A stretch of 42,784 bases of DNA, taken from assembly GCA_944381095.1 (NCBI GenBank), contig CALWJW010000008.1, positions 1 to 42,784 of the forward strand, written 5' to 3'. The notes below the pieces were generated by a model, which was not told where the DNA came from, did not search any database, and was given only the letters and a program-made list of their open reading frames with translations. Positions 1-7,787 of the stretch are shown in pieces. The DNA is from an uncultured Clostridia bacterium (GTDB lineage Bacteria > Bacillota > Clostridia > Oscillospirales > CAG-272). Position 1 is the first letter of the stretch, and every line of letters starts with the position of its first letter. The translations under genes were made by a program, and so were the position numbers.

Positions 1-2
1 TC

Positions 3-118
3 GGCAGGCAACCGTTCTCTGAAAGCTGACAGAGCATTCGCTCTTTAAAAGTTGACAGGCAACTGTTCTCTGAAAGCCGGCAGAGCAACCGCTCTATGAA
101 AGCCGGCAGAGCAGTATT
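3..118. repeat. Degenerate tandem repeat, 25/26-bp units in 51-bp pairs
   Basis: Four full units lie at 3-27, 28-53, 54-78 and 79-104, with a partial fifth from 105. Units 1 and 3 match each other better (3 differences in 25) than they match units 2 and 4, so the higher-order period is 51 bp. Units 2 and 4 carry an AGAGC-N4-GCTCT inverted repeat, so each could form a small hairpin. The array may begin before the left edge of the window. No gene overlaps it. Function unknown. Confidence 0.75.
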
Positions 119-157
119 TGATTTTGCAAACTCTGAAAAGCTGCCGGTCAAACATCA

Positions 158-279
158 CCCGGATACAGGATTTTTCCGTTTATTACGGTGTCTTTCTGTC
201 GGGAAGCGTATCCGGTCAAATATATAACACCGGATAAGAGACTATTGTCAACGGGATCTGTTTTTATCCGTATCCGGTG
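158..279. promoter_or_regulatory. Repeated TATCCGG boxes upstream of the CDF exporter
   Basis: The box TATCCGG or its complement occurs at about 158-165 (reverse), 208-216 (forward), 228-236 (reverse) and 271-279 (forward). The last two form a 9-bp perfect inverted pair, CACCGGATA/TATCCGGTG. They lie 50-170 bp before the start of the exporter gene. They could be protein operators or stems in the leader RNA. I saw no convincing -35/-10 pair and no yybP-ykoY (manganese) riboswitch consensus. Confidence 0.3.
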
Positions 280-325
280 ATCCGGCGACGGAAAAATATT
301 AAATAATCTTATCAGGCAGGCATCT

Positions 326-1498
326 ATGATAGCACTCATTCTAAAATTTTTTTCGGCAAAGAGATCGGGAGAGGCGGAAATGCGTTCGGTTACCGGCAAG
401 GTGTGCGGAGTGGTCGGAATATTTCTCAACATTCTGCTTTTTGCCGTAAAACTCGCGGCGGGATTGTTTTCCGGTTCTCTCTCGGTGACCGCCGACGCAT
501 TCAACAACCTTTCCGACGCCGGTTCTTCTGTCGTTACGCTTATAGGATTCAAGCTTTCCGAAAAGAAGCCGGACAGACATCATCCTTTCGGACACGGAAG
601 GTTTGAATATATTTCCGGGCTGATTGTAGCGTTCATGATACTGCTTATGGGTACAGAACTTGCCAAAACTTCTGTCGGCGGACTTGTCGAACCGACTGTG
701 CCGGAGTTCGGAGTGCTGACTACCGCCGTACTTGTTTTTTCGGTACTGGTCAAGCTGTATATATACGGGTATAACACAAAATACGGAAAAAGGATATCGT
801 CATCGGCAATGCTTGCAACCGCAAAAGACAGTTTCAGTGATATTGTTTCGACAACTGCGGTGCTTGTCGGTTCTCTCATAGTGAAATTCGGGGGAGTTCC
901 TTACGTTGACGCGGTTTTCGGTCTTGCGGTTTCACTTTTCATAATCTATTCCGGATTCAGGGTTGCAAGAGAAACGATATCTCCGCTTCTCGGACAGAAT
1001 CCGTCTGCGGAATTTGTGAAAAAAGTCATCGACATTGCCAGGTCTGACGACAAAATTCTCGGAATACACGATCTTGTGGTACATGATTACGGACCGGGAA
1101 AGGTAATGGTTTCTCTGCACTGTGAGGTTTCGTGTTACGAGGATCCGATAACTTTGCACGAAATTATAGACAGACTTGAAGTTGCGATTTCGGAAGAGCT
1201 TGACTGCATGACTGTTATACATATGGATCCCGTCGACACAAAAGACGAACTGCTCGGAGAGCTTCACAAAGAGATCGGTGAAACGCTGAAAAACCTGAAT
1301 ATCGGTGCGTCTTTTCATGATTTACGCATTGTACGTGCTTCCGATGCAAAGAATGTGATTTTTGATCTGGTACTGCCGGCGGATCCGGATATAAAGCCCG
1401 AGGAGATCATACGGACAGTTACAAAGGAAATAACTTCAAAGCATCCGGATTACCGTTGTATCATAAAGCCCGACAGAGATTATACCGGCAGAATATAA
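326..1498 (+). CDS. Cation diffusion facilitator (CDF) family metal exporter, Mn-type ligand set
   Basis: A 390-residue inner-membrane protein expected to export divalent metal in exchange for protons. It has the CDF layout: about six hydrophobic segments in residues 22-220, the loop motif HHPFGHGR (85-92), and a cytoplasmic C-terminal dimerisation domain (about 225-385). The transport site reads N60-x3-D64 in TM2 and D168-x3-D172 in TM5. By family knowledge, Asn in the first position is found in manganese CDFs, whereas zinc members usually have His or Asp there; Mn export is therefore an inference. The start at 326 gives the N-terminal stretch normal for clostridial members. A second start at 380 has a better Shine-Dalgarno (GAGAGGCGG) and cannot be excluded. 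Monocistronic. Confidence 0.9.
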   Translation: MIALILKFFSAKRSGEAEMRSVTGKVCGVVGIFLNILLFAVKLAAGLFSGSLSVTADAFNNLSDAGSSVVTLIGFKLSEKKPDRHHPFGHGRFEYISGLIVAFMILLMGTELAKTSVGGLVEPTVPEFGVLTTAVLVFSVLVKLYIYGYNTKYGKRISSSAMLATAKDSFSDIVSTTAVLVGSLIVKFGGVPYVDAVFGLAVSLFIIYSGFRVARETISPLLGQNPSAEFVKKVIDIARSDDKILGIHDLVVHDYGPGKVMVSLHCEVSCYEDPITLHEIIDRLEVAISEELDCMTVIHMDPVDTKDELLGELHKEIGETLKNLNIGASFHDLRIVRASDAKNVIFDLVLPADPDIKPEEIIRTVTKEITSKHPDYRCIIKPDRDYTGRI

Positions 1499-1559
1499 GC
1501 CGGTTATGCTTTCGGCTCTCGGGTCAGACGGGAAATCCGGCAGGAGTGATAGGAAAATA

Positions 1560-1740
1560 TTAAGGCAACACCGCACAATTCTGACTGCGCAAATCTGCCG
1601 TCAGATTTTTCGTCAAACAAACCAAATTGACGCAGGCAATAGTGGATCTATTGACAAGGAGATTTGTGCAGTTTGGCGAAAAAGATGCAAAAAGTTGTGC
1701 GGTCAAGGCGCGAGCCGTGAATTGCGCGGTGGTGCCTTAA
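1560..1740. mobile_element. MITE-like element with about 21-bp terminal inverted repeats
   Basis: The left end begins TTAAGGCAACACCGCACAAT and the right end, read in reverse complement, begins TTAAGGCACCACCGCGCAAT; they differ at two positions over about 20 bp. The element is about 180 bp, lies between two genes and encodes no transposase. This is the structure of a non-autonomous miniature inverted-repeat element, or possibly a paired-end repeat of RNA type. Flanking bases are AT-rich and no target duplication is clear. No second copy was seen in the window. The parent transposon family is unknown to me. Confidence 0.65.
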
Positions 1741-1850
1741 ATGTACGCAAGCGGAAACCTGTGCAAAAAACGGAAAGATGAGCACAAAGCCGTCAGCGCT
1801 GCGACAAAAAACAATAAAACAGCGTACAGATAGAGTTGAGAACAAATTGA

Positions 1851-1970
1851 GAAAACCGGCGCTGTGATTAAAAGTGCTGCAAAAAATCGGAAAACCGGCG
1901 CTGTGATTAAAGGTTCTGCAAAAAAATCGGGAAACGGCGTTGTGATTGAAAAGTTTTACAAATAAAAGAG
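1851..1970 (+). repeat. Three tandem copies of a 40-bp repeat in the aroE-aroK leader
   Basis: Copies at 1851-1889, 1890-1930 and 1931-1970 share the core GAAAACCGGCGCTGTGATT followed by an A-rich half. The third copy is the most diverged and runs into the AAAAGGGGCGG Shine-Dalgarno before the ATG at 1991. The unit sequence is unrelated to the other arrays in the window. Confidence 0.8.
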
Positions 1971-1990
1971 AAAAGGGGCGGTCGTTCGGT

Positions 1991-3259
1991 ATGGCGGATG
2001 CAGTAATCACAGAAAACAAATTCATTAAATGCGGACTTTGCGGTCTTGTCGGACATCCGCTCGGACACAGTTTTTCACCGCAGATACATTCACTTATCGG
2101 CGGTTACGAATACAGACTTTTTGATCTTCAACCGGAACAACTTGCAGATTTTTTCGGTGCAAGGAACTTTTCCGCAGTCAATGTCACTATCCCGTATAAG
2201 ACCGATGTGATGAAGTATTGTGACCGCATTTCAAGGGAGGCGCAGATAATAGGGAGCGTCAACACCGTCGTAAAGGAAAAGGACGGAACGCTGTCCGGTT
2301 ATAATACAGATTATTTCGGTTTTAAAAGTATGGTGGAAAAAGCCGGGGTAAATGTACGTGGAAAAAAAGCCGTCGTGCTCGGAAGCGGCGGTTCTTCAAG
2401 AACGGTGGTGGCTGTTCTGAGAGATCTCGGCGCCTCTGAGACGGTAGTGATATCGAGGAGCGGTCCGGATAATTATCTTAACATCTCAAAACATTCCGAC
2501 GCCCGTATCATAGTCAACACTACTCCGTGCGGTATGTATCCGCGTAACGGCGAAAAAGCTCTGTCGCTTAGTGTTTTCACCGATCCGGAGGGCGTTTGCG
2601 ACATTGTTTACAATCCTGAAAAAACCGCTCTGCTTCTTGAAGCGGAAAAACTCCGCATACCTTACGCCGGGGGGCTTTATATGCTGGTGGCACAGGCGGT
2701 CAAGGCGGCAGAATTCTTTTTTGATACCGTTATCGACGGTAAAAAAATAGACAGTATTTACCGTAAGATAAATTTCGGGATGAGAAATATTACTCTTGTA
2801 GGCATGCCGGGTTGCGGTAAGTCGACCGTCGGCAGGTTTATAGCTTCACTTACCGGAAAGAAATTTTTCGACTGTGACGATTATATAACGGAAAAGACCG
2901 GCGCTACCCCGGAAGAGATAATCAGAAGTCAGGGCGAAGCCGGATTCAGAAGTATCGAAACCGAAGCGCTTGCAGAGCTTACCCGGATGTCAGGCGCGGT
3001 GATCTCCTGCGGGGGCGGTGCAGTGACTGTTCCGGAAAATATACCGCTGCTGAGACAGAACGGCAAAGTTGTCTACCTTGAAAGGGATATTGCCGAGCTG
3101 GAAACAAAAGGCAGACCTCTGTCCGAGGGAGGCAGGGAAGTACTTGTCAGAATGCTTGAAAAGCGTGATCCGCTTTACAGAGAGGCGTCGGATTTTTCAG
3201 TCCGGGTATGCCAAACTCCTGAACTTACTGCAAAGAAAATTCTCGAATATCTTGACTGA
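1991..3259 (+). CDS. aroE-aroK: Fused shikimate 5-dehydrogenase / shikimate kinase
   Basis: A 422-residue two-domain cytoplasmic enzyme for consecutive steps of chorismate synthesis: NADPH reduction of 3-dehydroshikimate, then ATP phosphorylation of shikimate. Residues 10-262 are AroE: shikimate-binding Ser27 and Ser29 (HSFSP), catalytic Lys70 (NVTIPYK), Asp107 (GYNTD), and nucleotide loop GSGGSSRT at 131. Residues 264-422 are AroK: P-loop GMPGCGKST (271-279), FDCDD, GFRSIE, CGGGAV, and the lid Arg in KGRPL. No stop or internal gap separates them; AroK Met264 is in frame at 2780. ATG 1991 is chosen because AAAAGGGGCGG lies about 10 bp upstream; a TTG at 1946 would add 15 residues. The other aro genes are 5 kb downstream. 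Confidence 0.95.
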   Translation: MADAVITENKFIKCGLCGLVGHPLGHSFSPQIHSLIGGYEYRLFDLQPEQLADFFGARNFSAVNVTIPYKTDVMKYCDRISREAQIIGSVNTVVKEKDGTLSGYNTDYFGFKSMVEKAGVNVRGKKAVVLGSGGSSRTVVAVLRDLGASETVVISRSGPDNYLNISKHSDARIIVNTTPCGMYPRNGEKALSLSVFTDPEGVCDIVYNPEKTALLLEAEKLRIPYAGGLYMLVAQAVKAAEFFFDTVIDGKKIDSIYRKINFGMRNITLVGMPGCGKSTVGRFIASLTGKKFFDCDDYITEKTGATPEEIIRSQGEAGFRSIETEALAELTRMSGAVISCGGGAVTVPENIPLLRQNGKVVYLERDIAELETKGRPLSEGGREVLVRMLEKRDPLYREASDFSVRVCQTPELTAKKILEYLD

Positions 3260-3289
3260 CGTATCCTCGACAACTTTGAATTTTAATTT

Positions 3290-3329
3290 AAATCCGCCTT
3301 TTTCGGTGACAGGTAAGAGGCGGATTTTT
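3290..3329 (+). terminator. Rho-independent terminator after aroE-aroK
   Basis: A perfect 10-bp stem, AAATCCGCCT and AGGCGGATTT, with an 18-nt loop, followed by a T-run. It lies 30 bp past the stop codon. Confidence 0.85.
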
Positions 3330-3441
3330 GATTAGGGATAACTTTGCGCGTTTAACTTCCGTGTTCGGCGCCAAAGATATCCGACCGCGGTTTGCTGTAA
3401 AAGTATGACTGCGGGAGAGCTATTTTTGTGCAAAAAAGTTA

Positions 3442-3470
3442 TTGAAAACAAGACCCGAAAGTTATATAAT
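3442..3470 (+). promoter_or_regulatory. Sigma-A type promoter of the cation antiporter gene
   Basis: TTGAAA (3442-3447), a 17-bp spacer, then TATAAT (3465-3470), about 28 bp before the GTG start at 3498. It follows the terminator at 3290-3329, so the antiporter is an independent transcription unit with a leader of about 20 nt. Confidence 0.75.
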
Positions 3471-3497
3471 GAATAAGATTAAAATCATGAAAGAACG

Positions 3498-4844
3498 GTG
3501 TTGGTTTTGGAAATTTTTGACTTTGTCGGCAATTTCTTCTCAGCCGATATATTGCTTTCGCTTGGTGTCGCTATCGCGGTAGGTCTGGTGTTCAACAGAA
3601 TCGTCAAAAAGCTCGGTCTGCCGAATGTAACGGGTTATCTTATTGCCGGAGTGCTGATAGGTCCAAGTGTTTTCCAGATAATTCCTTCTGTTTTTATTCC
3701 CAAGCTTACCGTACTTGTAAACGTCGCTCTCGGGTTTATCGCTTTTTCGATAGGCGGTGAGTTTCGCATCTCAAAAATACGGAAGATAGGAAAAAGTGTT
3801 CTTGTTATCACATTTTGTCAGGCACTTTTCACTACTTTTATCGTCGACATAGGGCTTCTTGCTTTCGGATTTCCTACGTCCGTCGCTATTTGCCTGGGAG
3901 CAATAGCAACTGCGACGGCTCCTGCGGCAACCTTGATGGTGGTAAGGCAGTATTCGGCGAAAGGTCCCGTAACTTCAATACTTTTGCCGGTTGTCGCACT
4001 TGACGACGCGATCGGACTTATGGTCTTTTCAATATCGGTATCCGTCGCAAAAATGTCGCTTGCCGACAAAGCCGTGAGCACTTTGAGTATGCTTCTGGAT
4101 CCTGTCGTGGAAATAGTTCTTTCTCTTGTGATAGGCGCTGCAATAGGTATTGTGCTCACTTTCGGGCTCGGATTTTTCTCGTCGCGCTCAAACAGACTGA
4201 CGTCGATAATCTGCGCAGTGTTTCTCGGTACGTCGGTAGCGTCTGTATTCGGACTTTCGTCGCTGCTCCTGTGTATGTCGATAGGCGCCGTTATGGCGAA
4301 TTTTTACGGTGAAAGCGAAAAAATGCTTGATGTAACCGAACATTGGACTCCGGCGGTATTTCTGCTGTTTTTCGTGATTTCGGGCGCGGAGCTTGACTTT
4401 GCGGTACTGCCGACAGTGGGAATTCTCGGCGCTTTGTACATAATTCTCAGGTCAGCCGGAAAATATTTCGGGGCGAGAATTGGTGCTTCGGCGGTCAGGG
4501 AAGACAAAAATGTCAGAAAGTATCTCGGAGTGGCACTCTTACCGCAGGCAGGAGTAGCTATCGGGATGACTCAGGTGGTGGGAGAGGCGTTGCCTTCCGA
4601 ATACGGTGAAAAAATCAGGGCAGTGGTTCTCTGTGCGACGCTTGTCTATGAGCTCGTCGGACCGCTGCTTACCAAAATGGTTCTGACCAGAGCCGGCGAA
4701 ATAGTTCGCGGTAAAGACAAAGGAAATGTTTCGGATGCCTCGGTCAGGACGTCTGACGCCGTTACACAGATAACGACTGAAAATGCGACGGACGTAAGTT
4801 GTGCCGAAGCTACCGCAGATAAGCCGGACGGTGGGAAAGTCTGA
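3498..4844 (+). CDS. CPA2/Kef-type monovalent cation:proton antiporter
   Basis: A 448-residue polytopic membrane protein with about 12 hydrophobic segments up to residue about 400 and a hydrophilic tail rich in Thr, Ala and Asp. Family marks: GLPNVTGYLIAGVLIGPS near the N-terminus, and the paired acidic VALDDAIGL in mid-protein, which matches the Asp-Asp ion-binding pair of CPA2 antiporters. It would exchange Na+ or K+ for H+. There is no TrkA-N/RCK domain, so it is not a full-length KefB/KefC; the tail has no recognisable fold. The start is GTG at 3498; TTG at 3501 or 3507 is possible because the Shine-Dalgarno is weak. It stands alone between its own promoter and terminator. Substrate ion not determined. 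Confidence 0.88.
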   Translation: MLVLEIFDFVGNFFSADILLSLGVAIAVGLVFNRIVKKLGLPNVTGYLIAGVLIGPSVFQIIPSVFIPKLTVLVNVALGFIAFSIGGEFRISKIRKIGKSVLVITFCQALFTTFIVDIGLLAFGFPTSVAICLGAIATATAPAATLMVVRQYSAKGPVTSILLPVVALDDAIGLMVFSISVSVAKMSLADKAVSTLSMLLDPVVEIVLSLVIGAAIGIVLTFGLGFFSSRSNRLTSIICAVFLGTSVASVFGLSSLLLCMSIGAVMANFYGESEKMLDVTEHWTPAVFLLFFVISGAELDFAVLPTVGILGALYIILRSAGKYFGARIGASAVREDKNVRKYLGVALLPQAGVAIGMTQVVGEALPSEYGEKIRAVVLCATLVYELVGPLLTKMVLTRAGEIVRGKDKGNVSDASVRTSDAVTQITTENATDVSCAEATADKPDGGKV

Positions 4845-4934
4845 CATTCCGATACTGAAAACAGCGTGTGTAAATCCGGCTTTTATAAGAGATTCCGGTA
4901 TTAAGCGTATAAAACAGTTCAATAAGGCAATTTT

Positions 4935-4967
4935 CAGCAGTCCTGCCTCTGGCCGGACTGCTGTTTT
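4935..4967 (+). terminator. Rho-independent terminator after the antiporter
   Basis: A perfect 9-bp stem, CAGCAGTCC and GGACTGCTG, with an 11-nt loop, followed by TTTT. It is about 90 bp past the stop codon. Confidence 0.85.
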
Positions 4968-5232
4968 GATACCGGTGGCAAAGCGGAAGGCTTTCAGGTA
5001 TAACAGGCATCCCGAGTTTATTCCGAACAGATTTTTCTCAGGCTTTACACAGACTATACCGGTTTTGAGCAAAGCTGTTGATTTGAATGAAGTGGTGTAG
5101 TTTTCGTTACAGTAAGCCGTAACGTCGGCAGAGCCACACCGGGAATTTTTCCGTGTTCAATTGTAGCTGCCTTGGTGCTGATCAAAGATATTTTACCGTG
5201 TGTTTTTTCACCGAAGCGTCATAATTAAACGC
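4968..5232. other. Spacer without a recognised gene
   Basis: I see no gene here. There is a small CGTTAC/GTAACG dyad near 5105-5126. The short reading frames crossing this stretch resemble no known protein. Confidence 0.5.
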
Positions 5233-5261
5233 TTGACAATTTTCCGCCTGAACGTTATAAT
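5233..5261 (+). promoter_or_regulatory. Perfect consensus sigma-A promoter of the Mrr-type gene
   Basis: TTGACA (5233-5238), exactly 17 bp, then TATAAT (5256-5261). The start codon is at 5361, giving a leader of about 90 nt. It is the only exact -35/-17/-10 consensus noticed in the window. Confidence 0.85.
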
Positions 5262-5360
5262 TATACGTAAGGGTATATGCTGAGCTTTTGATCAGAGTGC
5301 GGTCAGTTAGCCGCTTGTTGAGCGAAATTTTTCCAAACGGAAAAGAAAGGCAGGGATATA

Positions 5361-6368
5361 ATGACTACCGAAGAGCTTAAAAAGAATTATAAAGTTTACC
5401 TTCACCGGATAAAAGAGCAGATACCGGGGATCCTTGACAACGGTCCGTTGAAAAGAAAAACAATAATTGACAAAGCAGTAGAGCGGTCGCCGTTGACTCC
5501 GGACGATAAAAAGGATTTCAGAGCCTCCGGGGTTCTCGCGCTTTACCGGAGCATAGTCGGTACAGCTTTGCAGAGAATGCAGCAGTACGGAGACCTGAAA
5601 GTAAACGAACATAACGAAATAAGTCTGAGTAAAACCCCCGGAGTAATCGTGCGGGAGGCAGAGGTCGCCCGATACATAATAGAACTTCTCAAAACAGGAA
5701 CTCTTACTGCAAAAGAGATTTTAAGCGACTGCATTAAATATTTCGGAGCAGACAAAACCCAGTCGGTTTCGGACGACGACGACATCGATACTCTTGTCAG
5801 AAAGCTGCTTCCTTCTCTCACCAAGAGGGGAAAACTTGTTTACGCTTACGGAAAATACAGCCTTGCTCCGGATACTCTTGTCATCAGAAAGCCCAAATCG
5901 CTTTTTGAGGAATTCATAACTTTGCTTAACTCCAAGGGCGGGGAATTTTTCGAGAATTTTTCAGCGCTGCTCCTCGACCGCTATTACCGGGATACCGGCA
6001 TGAACGTAGGATACTGCAACGTCATAGGCGGTTCCGATGACGGCGGTATAGACGTGATGCTTGAGGTCAGCGATCAGCTGGGATTTGAGGATAAGATACT
6101 GGTTCAGTGCAAGCAGAAGACAAATTCGGCAGTAACACTCAAAGAGCTGAAAGAGTTTGTGGGGGCGTTTTATGTCGAAAAGGGAACGAGAGGAATTTTT
6201 ATGACCACGTCGAGATTCCATAAGGAAGCGTCCAAGCTTTTCGGTCAGCTTAATGACATTATTCCGATAGACGGTCCGAAGCTTTTTGAGCTTGCAAAGA
6301 AATGCCGTTGCGGACTTAAAGAAGACGGGGACGGGTTTGTGATCGACAGAGAGTTTTTCACGGTATGA
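5361..6368 (+). CDS. Mrr-family restriction endonuclease-like protein (PD-(D/E)xK)
   Basis: A 335-residue cytoplasmic protein. The C-terminal third (about 190-300) is an Mrr_cat-type nuclease domain: GGEFFENF helix, then Asp231 in GGIDV, then Gln249-x-Lys251 in VQCK, followed by the helix with EFVGAF and the strand GIFMTTSRF. This D...QxK arrangement is the active site of Mrr-like Type IV nucleases that cut modified DNA. The N-terminal part (1-175) looks like two helical/winged-helix modules joined by an Asp-rich linker (SDDDDID, 137-143), likely for DNA recognition. No methylase or specificity subunit is adjacent. Start: AGAAAGGCAGGG lies about 10 bp before ATG 5361. A house-keeping DNA repair role cannot be excluded. 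Confidence 0.85.
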   Translation: MTTEELKKNYKVYLHRIKEQIPGILDNGPLKRKTIIDKAVERSPLTPDDKKDFRASGVLALYRSIVGTALQRMQQYGDLKVNEHNEISLSKTPGVIVREAEVARYIIELLKTGTLTAKEILSDCIKYFGADKTQSVSDDDDIDTLVRKLLPSLTKRGKLVYAYGKYSLAPDTLVIRKPKSLFEEFITLLNSKGGEFFENFSALLLDRYYRDTGMNVGYCNVIGGSDDGGIDVMLEVSDQLGFEDKILVQCKQKTNSAVTLKELKEFVGAFYVEKGTRGIFMTTSRFHKEASKLFGQLNDIIPIDGPKLFELAKKCRCGLKEDGDGFVIDREFFTV

Positions 6369-6437
6369 AAGTTCAGATGCGCAGACCTGACGATGTTGAC
6401 CTTCAAAACAGAAAAAACACAAAAGTTTTCCGTAACG

Positions 6438-6470
6438 CGGAAAAAAGTATTTGCTTTTCCGGACTTTTTG
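6438..6470 (+). terminator. Probable terminator after the Mrr-type gene
   Basis: A CGGAAAA/TTTTCCG stem with a 10-nt loop, then GACTTTTTG. It is AU-rich and so only moderately convincing. Further on, a 17-bp direct repeat (ATGACTGCAAA at 6524 and 6541) precedes the next Shine-Dalgarno. Confidence 0.5.
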
Positions 6471-6569
6471 TATACGTTCGGGTTTACCGGTATCGGGAAA
6501 CTGAACTGCATTCGGTATTTAAAATGACTGCAAATTAAAAATGACTGCAAAACAGAAAGGGTATTTATC

Positions 6570-7412
6570 ATGAAATCAGCAGCAGATCAGAAAAGAATAG
6601 TTTCACTTCAGGATATTTCCTGTCTCGGACAGTGCTCCCTTACGGTCGCACTTCCGATACTTTCGGCAATGGGGCACGAGACGGTGATTTTGCCCTCGGC
6701 GGTGCTCTCGACTCATACCGGAAACTGGAAAGGTTTCACTTTCAGAGACCTTACAGACGATATTCCGCCTATTCTCGATCATTGGGAAAGCTACGGGATA
6801 AAATTTGACGGTATTTATACGGGTTATATCGGAAACCCGGCTCAGTTTGATATGGCTCTGCGTGTAAAAAAATCGTTCCTTAACGACGGAGCGGCGCTTA
6901 TAATCGACCCCGCAATGGCGGATTACGGAAAACTCTATACCGGATTTGATCAGGCGTTTGTAAAGAAAATGGCGGTCTACGCATCAAATGCGGATTATCT
7001 GCTGCCTAACATAACCGAGGCGGCTTTCATGGTGGGAATGGATTACAGGGAAAGGCTGTCATACGACTCCGGCTACATCGAGGCACTGGTAAACGCCTTG
7101 CTTGACACCGGAGCGAAAAACGTCGTGCTTACAGGCGTAGAATACAAAGAAGGCGAGATCGGCGTCTGCGTTTGCAACCGGGATGAAAGAAAGATGAAAT
7201 ATTATTTCGGTGAAAAGCTGCCGACTTCGGTACACGGAACCGGCGATATTTTCGCATCGGTTTTCACCGGCGCGCTGATAAAAGGTTTCGATGCTCTTGA
7301 AGCGGCTTCAAAAGCGGCGAAGTTTGTTTGTATGTCGATAGAAAACACTCCGTCAACGCATGTTTACGGAGCTAATTTCGAGGGAATACTTTCAAAAGTA
7401 AACGATCTCTGA
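6570..7412 (+). CDS. pdxK: Pyridoxal/pyridoxamine kinase (PdxK/PdxY-like)
   Basis: A 280-residue ribokinase-superfamily enzyme that phosphorylates vitamin B6 vitamers with ATP in the salvage route to pyridoxal phosphate. Evidence: N-terminal LQDISCLGQCSL, typical of pyridoxamine kinases, the conserved STHTGNWKG substrate loop, DPAMADYGKLY, LLPNITEA, and the anion-hole/catalytic motif HGTGD near residue 225. The length is normal for the family. The start is fixed by AGAAAGGG about 10 bp before the ATG. It stands alone, with probable terminators on both sides. ThiD-type hydroxymethylpyrimidine kinase is less likely because of the PdxK-type N-terminus. Confidence 0.88.
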   Translation: MKSAADQKRIVSLQDISCLGQCSLTVALPILSAMGHETVILPSAVLSTHTGNWKGFTFRDLTDDIPPILDHWESYGIKFDGIYTGYIGNPAQFDMALRVKKSFLNDGAALIIDPAMADYGKLYTGFDQAFVKKMAVYASNADYLLPNITEAAFMVGMDYRERLSYDSGYIEALVNALLDTGAKNVVLTGVEYKEGEIGVCVCNRDERKMKYYFGEKLPTSVHGTGDIFASVFTGALIKGFDALEAASKAAKFVCMSIENTPSTHVYGANFEGILSKVNDL

Positions 7413-7463
7413 AATACGGTTTTGTGCTGAATTTACCGGCAGTCGCAGCAGTTTTCCGGGGAA

Positions 7464-7509
7464 AAATCAACCCTTTGCCTCGGTTGCTTAATTAAGGGCG
7501 TGGATTTTT
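7464..7509 (+). terminator. Possible terminator after pdxK
   Basis: The arms AAATC-AA-CCCTT and AAGGG-CGTG-GATTT form two 5-bp stems around an internal loop, followed by TTTTT. The rest of the spacer to 7787 holds no recognised element; no clear promoter for rbfA was found there. Confidence 0.4.
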
Positions 7510-7787
7510 AAAAACTCGCCACGTACAGCTTCGACGGTCTTACGGCGTATGACTGAGCAATGTACGCCGTGCGCAACAGTGTTGTCAAACTGTAAACAGT
7601 CCCGTACATCACGGTCTGATCGGAACGATGTTTTGTTTTACGTATCGGCGCGGTTAAGCCGCCGTCAGTCACCCGTACAGCGGCGCTTATCAGATCAATG
7701 CTCGCCGTAAGCAGCGGCGTTCGGCCGACCAACGCTGATTTTCAGCAGTTCCGGCTTATCGGCTTTATTGCCGGAGAAAGGATTTTT

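Noticed and set aside
1..325. yybP-ykoY manganese riboswitch before the CDF exporter
   Set aside because: The conserved GGGGAGUA-type core is not visible in the leader.
1506..1781. A 91-residue plus-strand protein
   Set aside because: It lies across the MITE-like element and has no family resemblance or ribosome site.
4801..5100. A 99-residue protein overlapping the antiporter 3' end
   Set aside because: It runs through the terminator at 4935-4967 and resembles no family.
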